A stretch of DNA of 64,000 nucleotides from Actinomadura citrea (GCF_013409045.1 NZ_JACCBT010000001.1:744001-808000); one strand, 5' to 3'; counted from the first letter of the stretch, positions 41,584 through 51,485 are shown. Made by a program: numbers and translations. Notes: generated by a model from the letters alone, not told the origin.

Positions 41584-42456
41584 ATGGTCAGTGACCAGGG
41601 CCCCATAGTCCAGAGTGCGCTGCTGCGCACCGAGCTCGTCCGCCTGCGCAAAGAGAAGAAGCTGACGCAGGAGCAGGTGGCACGGCAGCTTGAGTGGTCT
41701 CCGTCCAAGCTCATCCGGGTGGAAGGCGGCAAGAACGCCATCACCCGCACCGATCTGCAGGCATTGCTCGCGGTGTACGACGTCACCTCGGAGGGACGCC
41801 AGGAGCGGTTGCAGGCGCTCGCCCGCGGTGCGCGGGAACCCGCCTGGTGGAACGCCTACCGCGGAGACCTGGACCCGAGCTTTCTCTCCTATGTCGGGTA
41901 TTCCGCCGGCGCGGCGTTCATCCGGCAGTTCCACGGAACCGTCATCCCGGGTCTGATCCAGACCGCCGAGTACGCCGAGGTCCTGTCCACCGGCAAGATC
42001 TCTGAGCAGGCGAGAGTGCTGGCGGCCAAGTTGCGCATCCAGCGCCAGCTGGAGTTCGCCAAACGGCAGAACCCGCCGCGCCAGCACTACATCATCGACG
42101 AGGCCGTCATCCGGCGGCATGTCGGCATCAAGAGCGATCCGGCGATCATGCCCGCCCAGCTGAACCACATCGCGGACGCGTGCGAACGGGACGACCTGCT
42201 GACCGTCAGGATCATCCCGTTCAAGGCGGGTGCGCACCTCGGGCTGGACGGGCCGTTCAGCCTTCTGGAGTTCGACGGCGACCTCGACGACGTCCTCTGG
42301 CTGGAGGCGCGGCCGGGCGCCAGCGTGATGATCACTGGTGAGGACGAGCGGATCACCGAGTACCGCGACACCTTCGAGCTGCTGCTGGAGCAGGCGCTGC
42401 CGGCGGACGAGTCGATCGCGCTGCTGCGGCAGGCCGCCGAGGACCTCATGGCCTGA
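41584..42456 (+). CDS. XRE-family regulator with DUF5753 domain
   Basis: 290 residues. HTH: LRTELVRLRKEKKLTQEQVARQLEWSPSKLIRVEGGKNAITRTDLQALLAVYDV. The DUF5753 part includes VIPGLIQTAEYAEVL, YIIDEAVIRRHVG and GAHLGLDGPFSLLEF. Such regulators occur beside small DUF397 proteins in developing actinomycetes, as here, and often act in morphological or antibiotic control. Confidence 0.92.
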   Translation: MVSDQGPIVQSALLRTELVRLRKEKKLTQEQVARQLEWSPSKLIRVEGGKNAITRTDLQALLAVYDVTSEGRQERLQALARGAREPAWWNAYRGDLDPSFLSYVGYSAGAAFIRQFHGTVIPGLIQTAEYAEVLSTGKISEQARVLAAKLRIQRQLEFAKRQNPPRQHYIIDEAVIRRHVGIKSDPAIMPAQLNHIADACERDDLLTVRIIPFKAGAHLGLDGPFSLLEFDGDLDDVLWLEARPGASVMITGEDERITEYRDTFELLLEQALPADESIALLRQAAEDLMA

Positions 42457-42711
42457 CTCCCGTTTGGAACCCGACCATGCGACGGAGGTGACTGCCGCAT
42501 CGGACACCGACAAGGCGAGTGGCCGTCATAACACGCAGGGTGATCTTGTGTTCCCTTGTAGGCGGGATAACTAGAACCGTTTACACTCGTGATCGGGAAA
42601 TTTTCCACAAGGTCGTGGTTTGTCGTGCCCTGCTGGTGCTCGCCTGGCGGGTGTTCTTGTCCGATCGGTTGGCGAGACGGCACCCGCCGGCAATGGATGG
42701 AGGGTTGCTGG

Positions 42712-42924
42712 ATGGTGTACCGGTCGAATCGGGGAGCGGCGGTGAGCTGGCGGAAGAGCAGCGCCAGCGGCGGCGGTCAGGAATGCGTCGAGGTGGCGGT
42801 GGCCGGCCCGGCCGTGCTGGTCCGCGACTCGCGCGCCGCCTCCGCAGGCTTCCTCACGCTCGACCCCGCCGAGTGGAAAGCCCTCCTGACCGCCATCAGG
42901 AACGGAGAGCTCGAGTGGCGTTGA
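42712..42924 (+). CDS. DUF397 small protein
   Basis: 70 residues from ATG 42712, with GGAGGG 7 nt upstream. SWRKSSASGGGQECVEVAV, VLVRDSRAASAGFLTLDPAEWKALLTAIRNGEL is the complete DUF397 signature. It is the expected partner of the upstream XRE/DUF5753 regulator, although 255 bp separate them, so it may have its own promoter. Confidence 0.9.
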   Translation: MVYRSNRGAAVSWRKSSASGGGQECVEVAVAGPAVLVRDSRAASAGFLTLDPAEWKALLTAIRNGELEWR

Positions 42925-43201
42925 GTCACGGGACTCATTTTCTGCCTCCCGAATTGTCGATTAGTACGGCTTTCGTTGGTATTTACGGGCGATTTCTGAC
43001 AAGGGCCGGATAACTTCGGTCGGGTCGGATCGAACCCTGAGTGGACCCTGAAACCACCCTGAATCGCCCCTGATCACCCTGTTCCGGTGCGCGGACCGCA
43101 CCTAGCTTGATCGTCAGCGTTCCCCGGCCACGGCCGGGCCGGGGACCGTCGCCCGCTTCCGAGGACGCGGGCTCCGACGTCCCCGCACCGGAAGGACTTC
43201 C

Positions 43202-44692
43202 ATGCTGCGAAGGAACAGGCTCGCTCTCGTGGGCGCGGCCGCGGCCGGGACCGTGGCGCTGGCCGGCGTCGCGCTCCCCGCCACCGCCTCGCCCACGCCG
43301 CCCGCGCCGCGCTCCCCGTCCGCCATCGGCTGGCGCGCATGCGGCGACGACGGCAAGGCCGAGTGCGCGACCCTGCGGCTGCCGATCGACTGGTCCCGGC
43401 CGGACGGCCCCACGTTCGGCCTCGCCATCGCGCGCCGCCAGGCCCTTGACCAGGACGCCCGCGTCGGCACCCTCGTGTTCGGCCCCGGTGGTCCCGGCGA
43501 CTCCGGCGTCCAGCGCGTCACCAGGCTCAAGGGCGGGATCGACCGGTTCAGCGACGAGCTGCGGCGACGCTTCGACATCGTCAGCTTCGACCCGCGGGGC
43601 ATCGGCGCCAGCCACCCGGTGACGTGCTCGGCCGACCTGCTCAGGGCCGCCCCCTCGCCGATGATCAAGAGTGCGGCGCAGTTCCGGGCGACCCTCGACC
43701 ACAACGCGCGCCTGCGGGCCGACTGCCGCGCCCGCACCGGCCCGCTCTACGACCACGCCGACACGCTCAGCACCGTCCGGGACGTGGACGCGATTCGCGC
43801 CGCCCTGGGCGAGTCGAAGCTGACCTTCCACGGCAGTTCGTACGGCACGTTGCTGGGCGAGATGTACGCCGAGACGTTCCCGCGACGCGTCCGGGCGATG
43901 GTGCTGGAGAGCGTGGACGACCACAGCATCCCCGACGCCCGGCGCTTCCTGACGTCCGAACTGGCCGCCGCCCAGGACTCGTTCGACCAGTTCGCCGCCT
44001 GGTGCGGGCGCACCCGGGAGTGCGCCCTGCACGGCAAGGACGTCCGGGCCATCTGGCGTGACCTGCGCGCCCGCGCCGACCGCGGCGAACTGCCCGACCC
44101 TTCATCGCCGGGCACCGCGCTGCCGGAGTTCGGTCTCGTGCTGATGGCCTACAAGAGCTTCTACGGCCCCGACTGGGCCGAGCTCGCGTCGAAACTGGCC
44201 GCACTGGACGCGGCCCCGCCCCTGAGGGCCGGCGCGCGTCCGGCAGCCGCCCAGGCGGCAGGGGAGACCGCCACCGACCCCTTCACCGCGCAGTTCTGCT
44301 CCGACTGGAGCCTGCCCGTCCGCGACTACGGCGAGTACGCGAGGCTCATGCGGCGCACGGAGAAGGTCGCGCCCGACATGACGTTCGCGCGTCCCGTCAT
44401 GGCGATCTCCGCCTGCCTCGGCCGGCCGCAGCCCGTCCGCAACCCGCAGCACCGCCTGGACGTCCGCGGCAGCGCGCCGATCCTGCTGTCCAACGCCGTC
44501 CACGACCCCGCCACGCCCTACGCCTGGGCACGGAACGTCGCGCGGCAACTCGGCCCCACAGGACGCCTGCTCACCTACGAAGGCGCAGGCCACGGCAGCT
44601 ACGACCGCGGCCCCTGCATGCAGAACACCATCGACGCCTACCTGACGTCCCTCACCCTCCCTCCACCCGGCACCACCTGCCCGGCGCAGTAG
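43202..44692 (+). CDS. Secreted tripeptidyl aminopeptidase-like alpha/beta hydrolase (S33), second copy
   Basis: 496 residues, ATG, with a signal peptide (RRNRLALVGAAAAGTVALAGVALPATASP). FGPGGPGDSGVQR (oxyanion), FHGSSYGTLLGEMYAE (Ser about residue 213), SNAVHDPATPY (Asp) and YEGAGHGSYD (His) complete the triad; Cys in the C-terminal TAP-like domain (GPCMQNT, GTTCP). A paralogue is at 18893-20395. Confidence 0.9.
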   Translation: MLRRNRLALVGAAAAGTVALAGVALPATASPTPPAPRSPSAIGWRACGDDGKAECATLRLPIDWSRPDGPTFGLAIARRQALDQDARVGTLVFGPGGPGDSGVQRVTRLKGGIDRFSDELRRRFDIVSFDPRGIGASHPVTCSADLLRAAPSPMIKSAAQFRATLDHNARLRADCRARTGPLYDHADTLSTVRDVDAIRAALGESKLTFHGSSYGTLLGEMYAETFPRRVRAMVLESVDDHSIPDARRFLTSELAAAQDSFDQFAAWCGRTRECALHGKDVRAIWRDLRARADRGELPDPSSPGTALPEFGLVLMAYKSFYGPDWAELASKLAALDAAPPLRAGARPAAAQAAGETATDPFTAQFCSDWSLPVRDYGEYARLMRRTEKVAPDMTFARPVMAISACLGRPQPVRNPQHRLDVRGSAPILLSNAVHDPATPYAWARNVARQLGPTGRLLTYEGAGHGSYDRGPCMQNTIDAYLTSLTLPPPGTTCPAQ

Positions 44693-44695
44693 GCG

Positions 44696-45379
44696 TCAGT
44701 AGAGGAAGGGGAGTTCGACGCCTTCGGGGCCGGTGAGGTCGGTGCCGGGGGAGCGGCCCAGTAGCCAGGCGAGGAGGGCGGGTGCGGGACCGGTGACGAG
44801 CACGCCTCCATGGCCGTGTTCCTCGCCGGTGTCGGTGGCGTGGATCCGCAGGGGCGGGGCGTCGTCACGGCGGGCGTAGGACGCGGTGACACTGGCGAGC
44901 ATCCGGGTGGTGAACGTGGCGGGCCAGTCGGCGGGTGTGAAGCCGGCGTCGAGGTCGACGTGGTGGACGAGTACCTCGGTGAGGCGGGCGTCGGCGGCGC
45001 GGGCGGCCGGGTGGCGGGCGCCCGCGGTCCACTGGACGACCCGGCCCCAGGCCTCGTCAGGCATGAGTGCGAAGGCGTCGGCGAACCGCCGCGCGCTCTG
45101 CCGGACGTCCTCCGCGAGGACGCGCGCCGGACGGTCCGCGCCCTCCTCGATCTCGGCGGCGCGGGCGTCCAGGCTGGGGTACTCGCGGGTCTCGACACCG
45201 GTGCGCGCCCAGGTCAGCAGGCGGGTCCCGCCGTCGGCGTTGCGTGCGAGATGGGTCAGGACGTGGCCGCGCGTCCACCCGGGGAGCAGGGAGGGCGCGC
45301 GGACGCGGTCGTCGTCCAGCCGGTCGGCGGTGGCCTGCAGGGCGCGCGTCGCGGCGGTGATCTCGGCGAGCGGGATCAC
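44696..45379 (-). CDS. DinB/MDMPI-type maleylpyruvate isomerase family protein
   Basis: 227 residues, GTG overlapping the stop of the upstream gene (GTGA), so translation is coupled. SLLPGWTRGHVLTHLARNADGGTRLL carries the metal-binding His and the mycothiol-dependent enzyme signature; LTEVLVHHVDLDAGF supplies further His residues. Family members use mycothiol as a cofactor; the substrate here is unknown. Third gene of an SDR-NmrA-MDMPI operon. Confidence 0.87.
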   Translation of the reverse strand: MIPLAEITAATRALQATADRLDDDRVRAPSLLPGWTRGHVLTHLARNADGGTRLLTWARTGVETREYPSLDARAAEIEEGADRPARVLAEDVRQSARRFADAFALMPDEAWGRVVQWTAGARHPAARAADARLTEVLVHHVDLDAGFTPADWPATFTTRMLASVTASYARRDDAPPLRIHATDTGEEHGHGGVLVTGPAPALLAWLLGRSPGTDLTGPEGVELPFLY

Positions 45380-46203
45380 GCGAAGGCGGGGGCGTGCGCC
45401 TCGGCCCACTGGCGGAAGGACCGGGGCGGCCCGCCCGTGACGTCCTGGACGGTGGAGCGGACGACCGACTCGTCCAGCGAGCCGTTCACGTAGAAGTCGA
45501 AGAACGCGTCGACGTACTCCACCGGCATCTGCGCGCTCATCTCGGCGCGGGCCTCGTCGTCCGGCTGGGGCTCGAAGCGCAGGTCGCGGCCGAGGACCTC
45601 GCCGAGGACGGCGACCTGCTCGGCGGGCAGGAGGGACTCCGGGCCGGTGGGGTGGTAGATCTGTCCCGCGTGACCGTCCCGCAGCAGGGCCCTCGCGGCG
45701 ACGGCGGCGATGTCGCGCGGGTCCACCGCGGCGGCGCGGACGTTCGCGAACGGCAGCCGCAGCGTGTCGCCCGCCCGGAGCTGCGGGAGCCAGCGGAACG
45801 CGTTGGACATGAACGCGGTCGGGCGCAGGATCGTCCACGGCAGGCCGGAGTCGCGCACGGCGCGCTCGGTGATGATCATGTAGCGGCTGACGGCGTTGGT
45901 CATGTCGCCGCTGCCCGCCGAACCGCCAGAAAGCTGGACGACCCGCCCGACCCCGGCGCGGCGGGCCTCGGCGAGGACGCCCGGCATGTCGCGATAGCCG
46001 GGCAGCAGGAAGACGCCGGCGGCCCCGTCCAGCGCGGGCGCGAGGGACGCGGGGTCGTCGAGGTCGCCGGTGACGTACTCGACGCCGTCGCGCCGGGACG
46101 CCGGAGGCTTGCGCACGAGGGCGCGCACCGGTTCACCGGACGAGGCGAGGGCGTCGACCAGCTCGGAGCCGATGTTTCCGGTGGAACCCGTCACCAAGAT
46201 CAT
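45376..46203 (-). CDS. NmrA-like NAD(P)-binding protein
   Basis: 275 residues (a second ATG lies one codon upstream). Motif ILVTGSTGNIGSELVDALASSG, LVRKP, and VEYVTGDLDDPASL are typical of NmrA/quinone-oxidoreductase-2-like proteins that bind NAD(P). It sits in an operon with an SDR upstream and a mycothiol-type isomerase downstream, suggesting joint handling of a reactive small molecule. Confidence 0.88.
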   Translation of the reverse strand: MILVTGSTGNIGSELVDALASSGEPVRALVRKPPASRRDGVEYVTGDLDDPASLAPALDGAAGVFLLPGYRDMPGVLAEARRAGVGRVVQLSGGSAGSGDMTNAVSRYMIITERAVRDSGLPWTILRPTAFMSNAFRWLPQLRAGDTLRLPFANVRAAAVDPRDIAAVAARALLRDGHAGQIYHPTGPESLLPAEQVAVLGEVLGRDLRFEPQPDDEARAEMSAQMPVEYVDAFFDFYVNGSLDESVVRSTVQDVTGGPPRSFRQWAEAHAPAFA

Positions 46204-46215
46204 CAAAGGGGCCTT

Positions 46216-46881
46216 TCACCAGGGGAGGGGGCGGCCGTCGCGGAAGAAGCCGCCGGTCGGTCCGTCGTCGGGCAGGGTCGCGGCCCACACCACGCCGGCC
46301 GCGCCTTCGGCGACGGGGCGGCCGCCCGGGCCGCCCATGTCGGTGGCGACCCAACCGGGGCAGACCGCGTTGACGAGGATGCCGTCGGCGCGCAGTTCGG
46401 CGGCGAGCATGCAGGTCAGGGCGTTGAGAGCGACTTTGGAGGCGGTGTAGGCGGGAGTGCCGCCGCCCATGTTGGTCAGCGAGGCGGCCTCGCTGGAGAC
46501 GTTGACGATCCGCCCGTGCCGGCTGCGCCGCAGCACGGGGAGGAGGGCCTGCGTCAGCCGCCACGGCCCGTACAGGTTGGTCTCGGCGGCCGCGCGGACG
46601 ACGGACAGGTCCGCGCTCGACGCCCGCTGCCAGGTGTCGTAGGTGATCGCGGCATTGTTGACCAGGACGTCCAGCTCGCCGATCTCGGCCGCGACGCGCT
46701 CGACGTCCGCCGCGGAGGTGACGTCCAGCCGGACGGGCGTCGCGCCGGTCTCGGCCGCCGCGCGCTCGGCCGCCTCCGCCGAGCGCGCCCCGAGCAGCAC
46801 CCGGTGGCCGCGTGCGGCGAGTTGCGCGCACACGTCGCGGCCGATGCCCCGGTTCGCCCCGGTGACCAGCGAGACCGTCAT
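46216..46881 (-). CDS. Short-chain dehydrogenase/reductase
   Basis: 221 residues. TGANRGIGRDVCAQLAARG, NNAAITYDTW, NVSSEAAS and YTASKVALN give the cofactor motif and the Ser-Tyr-Lys triad. NADP-type Arg in GARSAEAA. First gene of the leftward operon, divergent from a LysR gene 84 bp away that is the probable regulator. Confidence 0.9.
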   Translation of the reverse strand: MTVSLVTGANRGIGRDVCAQLAARGHRVLLGARSAEAAERAAAETGATPVRLDVTSAADVERVAAEIGELDVLVNNAAITYDTWQRASSADLSVVRAAAETNLYGPWRLTQALLPVLRRSRHGRIVNVSSEAASLTNMGGGTPAYTASKVALNALTCMLAAELRADGILVNAVCPGWVATDMGGPGGRPVAEGAAGVVWAATLPDDGPTGGFFRDGRPLPW

Positions 46882-46965
46882 GCCGTTCCCTCCCGTTGGA
46901 TGCTGGAACGATCATCATGCGGCCCGGGGTCGCGCGTCCAATACCGGCCGTGATTACCTTCGGCT

Positions 46966-47844
46966 ATGGACGCGCACCTCCGGGACCTCCGGTACTTCGT
47001 CGCGGTCGCCGAGGAGCTCTCCTTCACCCGCGCCGCCGAGCGGCTGTTCGTGTCGCAGCCGGCGCTGAGCAAGCAGATCAGGCAACTGGAGGAGCAACTG
47101 CGGGTGCGCCTGCTGCACCGCGACCGGCGGAGCGTCTCGCTGACCGCGGCGGGACGGGCGCTGCTTCCCGCGGCCTGCGAGATGCTCCTCGCGTGGGACG
47201 GGGCGCAGCGCGCGGTCAGCGACGCCGCGGCGAGCGAGGCGTCCGTGGTGACCGTGGGGATGTCCACGAGCATCGGGCGCGGCCTTCTCGCCGACATGCG
47301 GGAGCGGTTCGCGGAGCGCCGCCCCACGTGGCGCATCCGGTTCCGGCAGGTGAACTGGGACGATCCCACCGCCGGCCTTGGCGAGGGCGACGTGGACGTC
47401 GCCTTCGTGTGGCTGCCCATCCCGCGCCAGGACGCGTTCAACGTCCAGGTAGTCGCGGAGGAGCCGCGTTGCGTCGCGCTCAGGGACGACCATCGTTTCG
47501 CCGGGCGCGAGGCCATCGCGTTCGAAGAACTCTTGGACGAACCCTTCATCGCGCTCCCGGAAGAGGCGGGGCCCCTGCGCGACTTCTGGCTCGCCTTGGA
47601 CGAACGTGCCGGAAGGCCCGTCCGGATCGGCGCGACCGTCTCCAACGCCGACGAGACCTTCGCCGCCATCGAGGACGGCAGCGGTGTGGTGCTGATGGCG
47701 TCCGGCAATGCCGCCATCTACCGGCGCCCAGGGATCGTCACCGTGCCGGTGACGGGACTGTCGCCGAGCAGGCTCGCCTTGGCGTGGCGGACCGGCGATC
47801 ACCGGACCGCCGTCCGCGACCTGCTGCACACCGCTACGGGGTGA
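46966..47844 (+). CDS. LysR-family regulator
   Basis: 292 residues. HTH: LRDLRYFVAVAEELSFTRAAERLFVSQPALSKQIRQLEEQLRVRLL. The effector domain is intact. Divergent placement from the SDR/NmrA/MDMPI operon suggests it controls that operon. Its 3' end overlaps the convergent beta-helix/AAA+ gene by 11 bp. Confidence 0.92.
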   Translation: MDAHLRDLRYFVAVAEELSFTRAAERLFVSQPALSKQIRQLEEQLRVRLLHRDRRSVSLTAAGRALLPAACEMLLAWDGAQRAVSDAAASEASVVTVGMSTSIGRGLLADMRERFAERRPTWRIRFRQVNWDDPTAGLGEGDVDVAFVWLPIPRQDAFNVQVVAEEPRCVALRDDHRFAGREAIAFEELLDEPFIALPEEAGPLRDFWLALDERAGRPVRIGATVSNADETFAAIEDGSGVVLMASGNAAIYRRPGIVTVPVTGLSPSRLALAWRTGDHRTAVRDLLHTATG

Positions 47845-50809
47845 CGTCCTCCGGGAGGAGGGTGGCGAGTTGTTCGGTGGTGAGTTGGGCGCCGGTGTTG
47901 GCGAGTTGTTCGGTGCGGCGTGCGTGGGCGGTCATGGCCGAGCGGACCAGTTTGTCGACTTCGCGGCCGTTGCCTTCGCGGAACCGGTCGCGGTTGGTGG
48001 TGAGGTAGGTGGTGAGGGCCTGGCGGGTGTGTTCGGGGACGCGGTAGTCGGCGGCCTGGGCTTTGCCGACAAAGATCGAGACCAGGCCGTCGACCGGGTA
48101 GGGGGTGAAGTTCAGCGTCCGCGCGAACCGGGAGGCAAGGCCCGGGTTGGTGGCCAGGAACCCTTCCATCTCGGTGGTGTATCCGGCGGCGATCACGATG
48201 ACCTCGTCGCGGTGGTCCTCCATCAGCTTGACCAGGGTGTCGATGGCCTCCTGCCCGAAGTCGTGCCCCGAGCCGCCCGGCCGCGCCAGCGTGTAGGCCT
48301 CGTCGATGAACAGCACCCCGCCGCGCGCCTGCTGGAACACCTCGGTGGTCTTCTGCGCGGTCTGCCCCACGTACTGCCCGACCAGATCCACCCGGGCCGC
48401 CTCCACCACCTGCCCCTGCGCCAGCACCCCCAACGCCGTCAGCAACTCCCCGTACAACCGCGCCACCGTCGTCTTGCCCGTGCCGGGCGGCCCCGCGAAG
48501 ATCAGGTGCCCGGTGAACGGCTCGGCCTCCAACCCCGCCGCGCGCCGCCGCCGCGCCGAGGCCAGCACGTCCAGCAGGTCACCGATCTCCCGCTTGACCT
48601 CCTCCAGCCCCGTCATCGCGGTCAACCGCGCCAGAACGGTGCTCACCTGCGCGGGATCGCGGGCCTCCCCGAACCGCGCCGCCAGCCCCCCGCCCACATC
48701 CAGATCCTCGGCGACCAGCAAACTCAACACCTCACCCGAGGGAAGCTCCTCCAGATCGGCCAGCCGCTGCGCCTGCCGCTCCACCGCACCCTCGAACACC
48801 TGCCGCGCCGCCCGCCCGTTACCGAACGTCGCATCCCGCCGCACCGAAGTGAAATGCGCCAGAATCGCCGCCCGCGCGTCCTCGGCCAGCCGGTACCCGT
48901 CCCTGACCGCGTGCGACTCGGTGATCTGCAAAAGCTCGGCGGGGCTGTAGTTCTCGAACTCCACCGTCCGCGAGAACCGCGACTTCAACCCCGGGTTGGC
49001 CGCCAGGAACTCACGCATCTCCGCCGAATACCCCGCCGCCACCACCACGACCTCCTCGCGGTGGTCCTCCATCAGCTTCACCAGGGTGTCGATGGCCTCC
49101 TGCCCGAAATCGGTACCCGTCGCCCTACGCGACAACGTGTAGGCCTCATCGATGAACAACACCCCACCCAAAGCCCGCCGGAACACCTCCGAAGTCCGCA
49201 ACGCCGTCCCACCCACGTTCTCCGACACCAGATCAGCCCGGCTCACCTCCACGACCTGACCCTTCTCCACCACACCCAGAGCCGCCAGAATCCCCCCGTA
49301 CAAACGCGCCACCGTCGTCTTACCCGTCCCCGGCGGACCCGCAAAAACCATATGCCGACCAATCGAAGGCCCCGGCGGCAAACCCGCCAACCGCCGCCGC
49401 TCAGCCACCTTCTGCAAATTCGTCAACTTACGAATCTCACGCTTCACCCCCGCCAAACCCACCATCCCGTCCAGCCGGGCGAGCAGCACATCCGCCGATT
49501 TCCCGTCGGCCCCTTCGCCGGACGGCGGCGCCGCCTCGGGCCCCTTCGAGGCCGTGGGCTCTCCCTCCGGCTTCGGCGGCTCCTCCGCCGGCGTCGGCTC
49601 GGTGACCTGCGTGGTCGTCCCGCCGCGCGGCCTGCCGTCCAGCCTGTCCGGCTTCTGGTTGCGCTCGCTGGTCAGGCCGGTCACGTCCATGTGCGCGCCC
49701 TCGCCGGCGATGACGCCCGCGCCGTGGTTGTCCACCACCGTGCAGTCGCGGAGGGTGAGCCGGCCGCCCGCCTCCACGCTCACCCCGGCGAGCCCGCTGC
49801 CGCTGATCCTCGTCCCGTCCAGCACGACGCGCGCGCCTGGGCCGAGCCCCGCGCCGATCTTTCCCGCGTCGGTGATCCGGCCCCGGACGACCGTGACTTC
49901 CGCGTGCGCGGTGAGGGACAGGCCGTTGGTGCCCGCATTCCTGACGTCGCAGTCCTCCAGGAGCGCGACGCCCTTCTCGACGACCACGCCGGTCCGCTGC
50001 GGCGACTCCATCTTGATCCGCCGGGCGGTCAGCGAGCCGCCGGTCGCCACCCACAGCGCGTCCGCGCCCGCGTCCTGGATCAGGCAGTCCTCCGCGACCG
50101 CCTTGCCCTTCTCCAGGGCGATCAGGGACGACTGGCCCGAGCCGTGGAACGCGCAGTTGCGGATGGCCGCGTCCGCGCGGTCGTCCACCCGGATCCCGGC
50201 GCTCGTCGGGTCGCTGATCGTGCACTGCTCGATCAGCGGGCGCGACCCCTCGGTCACCCAGATGCCGTGGCCGCCCGCGTCGCTGATCCGGCACTCCCGG
50301 AGGGTCACCGTGCTGCCGCTGCGGATCGCCACCGCGTTGCCCTCCGTCCCGCCGACCGAGGTGCCCTCCATGACCCCGGACGAGGCGCTGTACACGACCG
50401 CGCCGTCCTGCACCTGGCACTCCCTGAGCGCCAGCTGCGCGCCGTGGGACGCACGCACGGCCAGGTCGGAGCGGGTCGTGAACTCGCAGTGCTCCGCCAG
50501 GACGCTGCCTTCCGCGAGTTCGAGCGCGAGGCCCTCGGCGCTCCAGTTGCGGACGATCAGTCCCTGCAGCGTCACCTTTCCGGTGACCTCGACCGTCGCG
50601 TCCGTGGCGCCGTCCAGCGTGACCGAACCCGGTCCGCCCACGGCCGTCATGACGAAGTCGCCCGAACTGCGGAACCCGGTGTTGGGATACAACCCCGGCT
50701 CGATCAGGATGTGCCGCCCGGCGGCGGCGTACGCCAGTGGCGCCTGAAGCGCCTCCAGCACCGTCCGATACGCCCGGGGGGAGGAGTGTGACACGACCAG
50801 ACGCTGCAA
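47834..50809 (-). CDS. Right-handed beta-helix fused to two CbbX/SpoVK-type AAA+ ATPase domains
   Basis: 991 residues. Residues 1-385 are a parallel beta-helix (repeats such as VTLRECRISDAGGHGIWVTEG, PLIEQCTISDPTSAGIRVDD). A Pro/Glu linker (about 395-440) follows. AAA+ 1 (about 445-715) has Walker A GPPGTGKTT at about 490 and Walker B GGVLFIDEA at about 548; AAA+ 2 (about 720-985) has the same at about 771 and 830. Both carry DFGQEAIDTLVKLMEDHR. Beta-helix/AAA+ fusions occur in actinobacteria, some near type VII secretion, but no such genes are here. No signal peptide or membrane helix. Likely a cytosolic scaffold-plus-unfoldase, by inference. Confidence 0.9.
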   Translation of the reverse strand: MQRLVVSHSSPRAYRTVLEALQAPLAYAAAGRHILIEPGLYPNTGFRSSGDFVMTAVGGPGSVTLDGATDATVEVTGKVTLQGLIVRNWSAEGLALELAEGSVLAEHCEFTTRSDLAVRASHGAQLALRECQVQDGAVVYSASSGVMEGTSVGGTEGNAVAIRSGSTVTLRECRISDAGGHGIWVTEGSRPLIEQCTISDPTSAGIRVDDRADAAIRNCAFHGSGQSSLIALEKGKAVAEDCLIQDAGADALWVATGGSLTARRIKMESPQRTGVVVEKGVALLEDCDVRNAGTNGLSLTAHAEVTVVRGRITDAGKIGAGLGPGARVVLDGTRISGSGLAGVSVEAGGRLTLRDCTVVDNHGAGVIAGEGAHMDVTGLTSERNQKPDRLDGRPRGGTTTQVTEPTPAEEPPKPEGEPTASKGPEAAPPSGEGADGKSADVLLARLDGMVGLAGVKREIRKLTNLQKVAERRRLAGLPPGPSIGRHMVFAGPPGTGKTTVARLYGGILAALGVVEKGQVVEVSRADLVSENVGGTALRTSEVFRRALGGVLFIDEAYTLSRRATGTDFGQEAIDTLVKLMEDHREEVVVVAAGYSAEMREFLAANPGLKSRFSRTVEFENYSPAELLQITESHAVRDGYRLAEDARAAILAHFTSVRRDATFGNGRAARQVFEGAVERQAQRLADLEELPSGEVLSLLVAEDLDVGGGLAARFGEARDPAQVSTVLARLTAMTGLEEVKREIGDLLDVLASARRRRAAGLEAEPFTGHLIFAGPPGTGKTTVARLYGELLTALGVLAQGQVVEAARVDLVGQYVGQTAQKTTEVFQQARGGVLFIDEAYTLARPGGSGHDFGQEAIDTLVKLMEDHRDEVIVIAAGYTTEMEGFLATNPGLASRFARTLNFTPYPVDGLVSIFVGKAQAADYRVPEHTRQALTTYLTTNRDRFREGNGREVDKLVRSAMTAHARRTEQLANTGAQLTTEQLATLLPEDVTP

Positions 50810-50867
50810 CGGGCCTCCTCACGAATCACCGTTCATGGTGCCATGAGGTGAGGCGTGCCCGCCCCGC

Positions 50868-51485
50868 TCAGCGGACCCCGCGCGGCCTGAACTGGACGCT
50901 GATCCGGGGACCGGCCACGCGCGCGCTCTTCGGGATCGCGTGCTCCCACGTCCGCTGGCAGCTCCCGCCCATGACGATGAGGTCGCCGTGCCCCAGCTCG
51001 CGGCGGATCGCCGGCCCGCCGCCGCGCGGACGGAGCAGCAGGCTCCTCGGGGTGCCGACCGACAGGATCGCCACCATCGTGTCGTGCGTGGCGCCGCGCC
51101 CGATGGTGTCGCCGTGCCACGCGACACTGTCGCGTCCGTCCCGGTAGAGGCAGAGACCGGCCGTCCGGAACGGCTCGCCGAGCTCCTCGGCGTAGTGCTC
51201 GTCGAGCGCCGTCTTCGCCTCGTCCAGTACGGGATCGGGCAGTTCCGCATCCTCGTCGTAGAACGCCAGGAGACGCGGGACGTCCACGACCTTGTCGTAC
51301 ATGCGCCGCCGCTCGGCCCGCCACGGGACGGACGTGAGCAACCGCTCGAACAGCGCGTCCGCGTTGGGAATCCACCCGGGCAGGACGTCCACCCAGGCGC
51401 CGCGCTCCAACAGTGTCCGCCGCGCCGCACTCAGAGACCGCGGACCGCTCTCATCCGTGTCGTCCAGCAACGACCCTTGAAACAT
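50868..51485 (-). CDS. AlkB-like 2-oxoglutarate/Fe(II) oxygenase
   Basis: 205 residues from ATG 51485. VAWHGDTIGRG holds the HxD iron pair (about residue 122), HAIPKSARVAGPRISVQFRP provides the second His and the two Arg that bind 2-oxoglutarate, and GDLIVMGGSCQRTWEHAI precedes them. Family members repair alkylated nucleic acids, though some modify RNA or protein. It appears single-gene. Confidence 0.9.
   Translation of the reverse strand: MFQGSLLDDTDESGPRSLSAARRTLLERGAWVDVLPGWIPNADALFERLLTSVPWRAERRRMYDKVVDVPRLLAFYDEDAELPDPVLDEAKTALDEHYAEELGEPFRTAGLCLYRDGRDSVAWHGDTIGRGATHDTMVAILSVGTPRSLLLRPRGGGPAIRRELGHGDLIVMGGSCQRTWEHAIPKSARVAGPRISVQFRPRGVR

Noticed and set aside
47870..50791. A 973-residue plus-strand open frame opposite the beta-helix/AAA+ gene
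   Set aside because: The minus-strand product has two complete AAA+ domains and beta-helix repeats; the plus-strand product is featureless.
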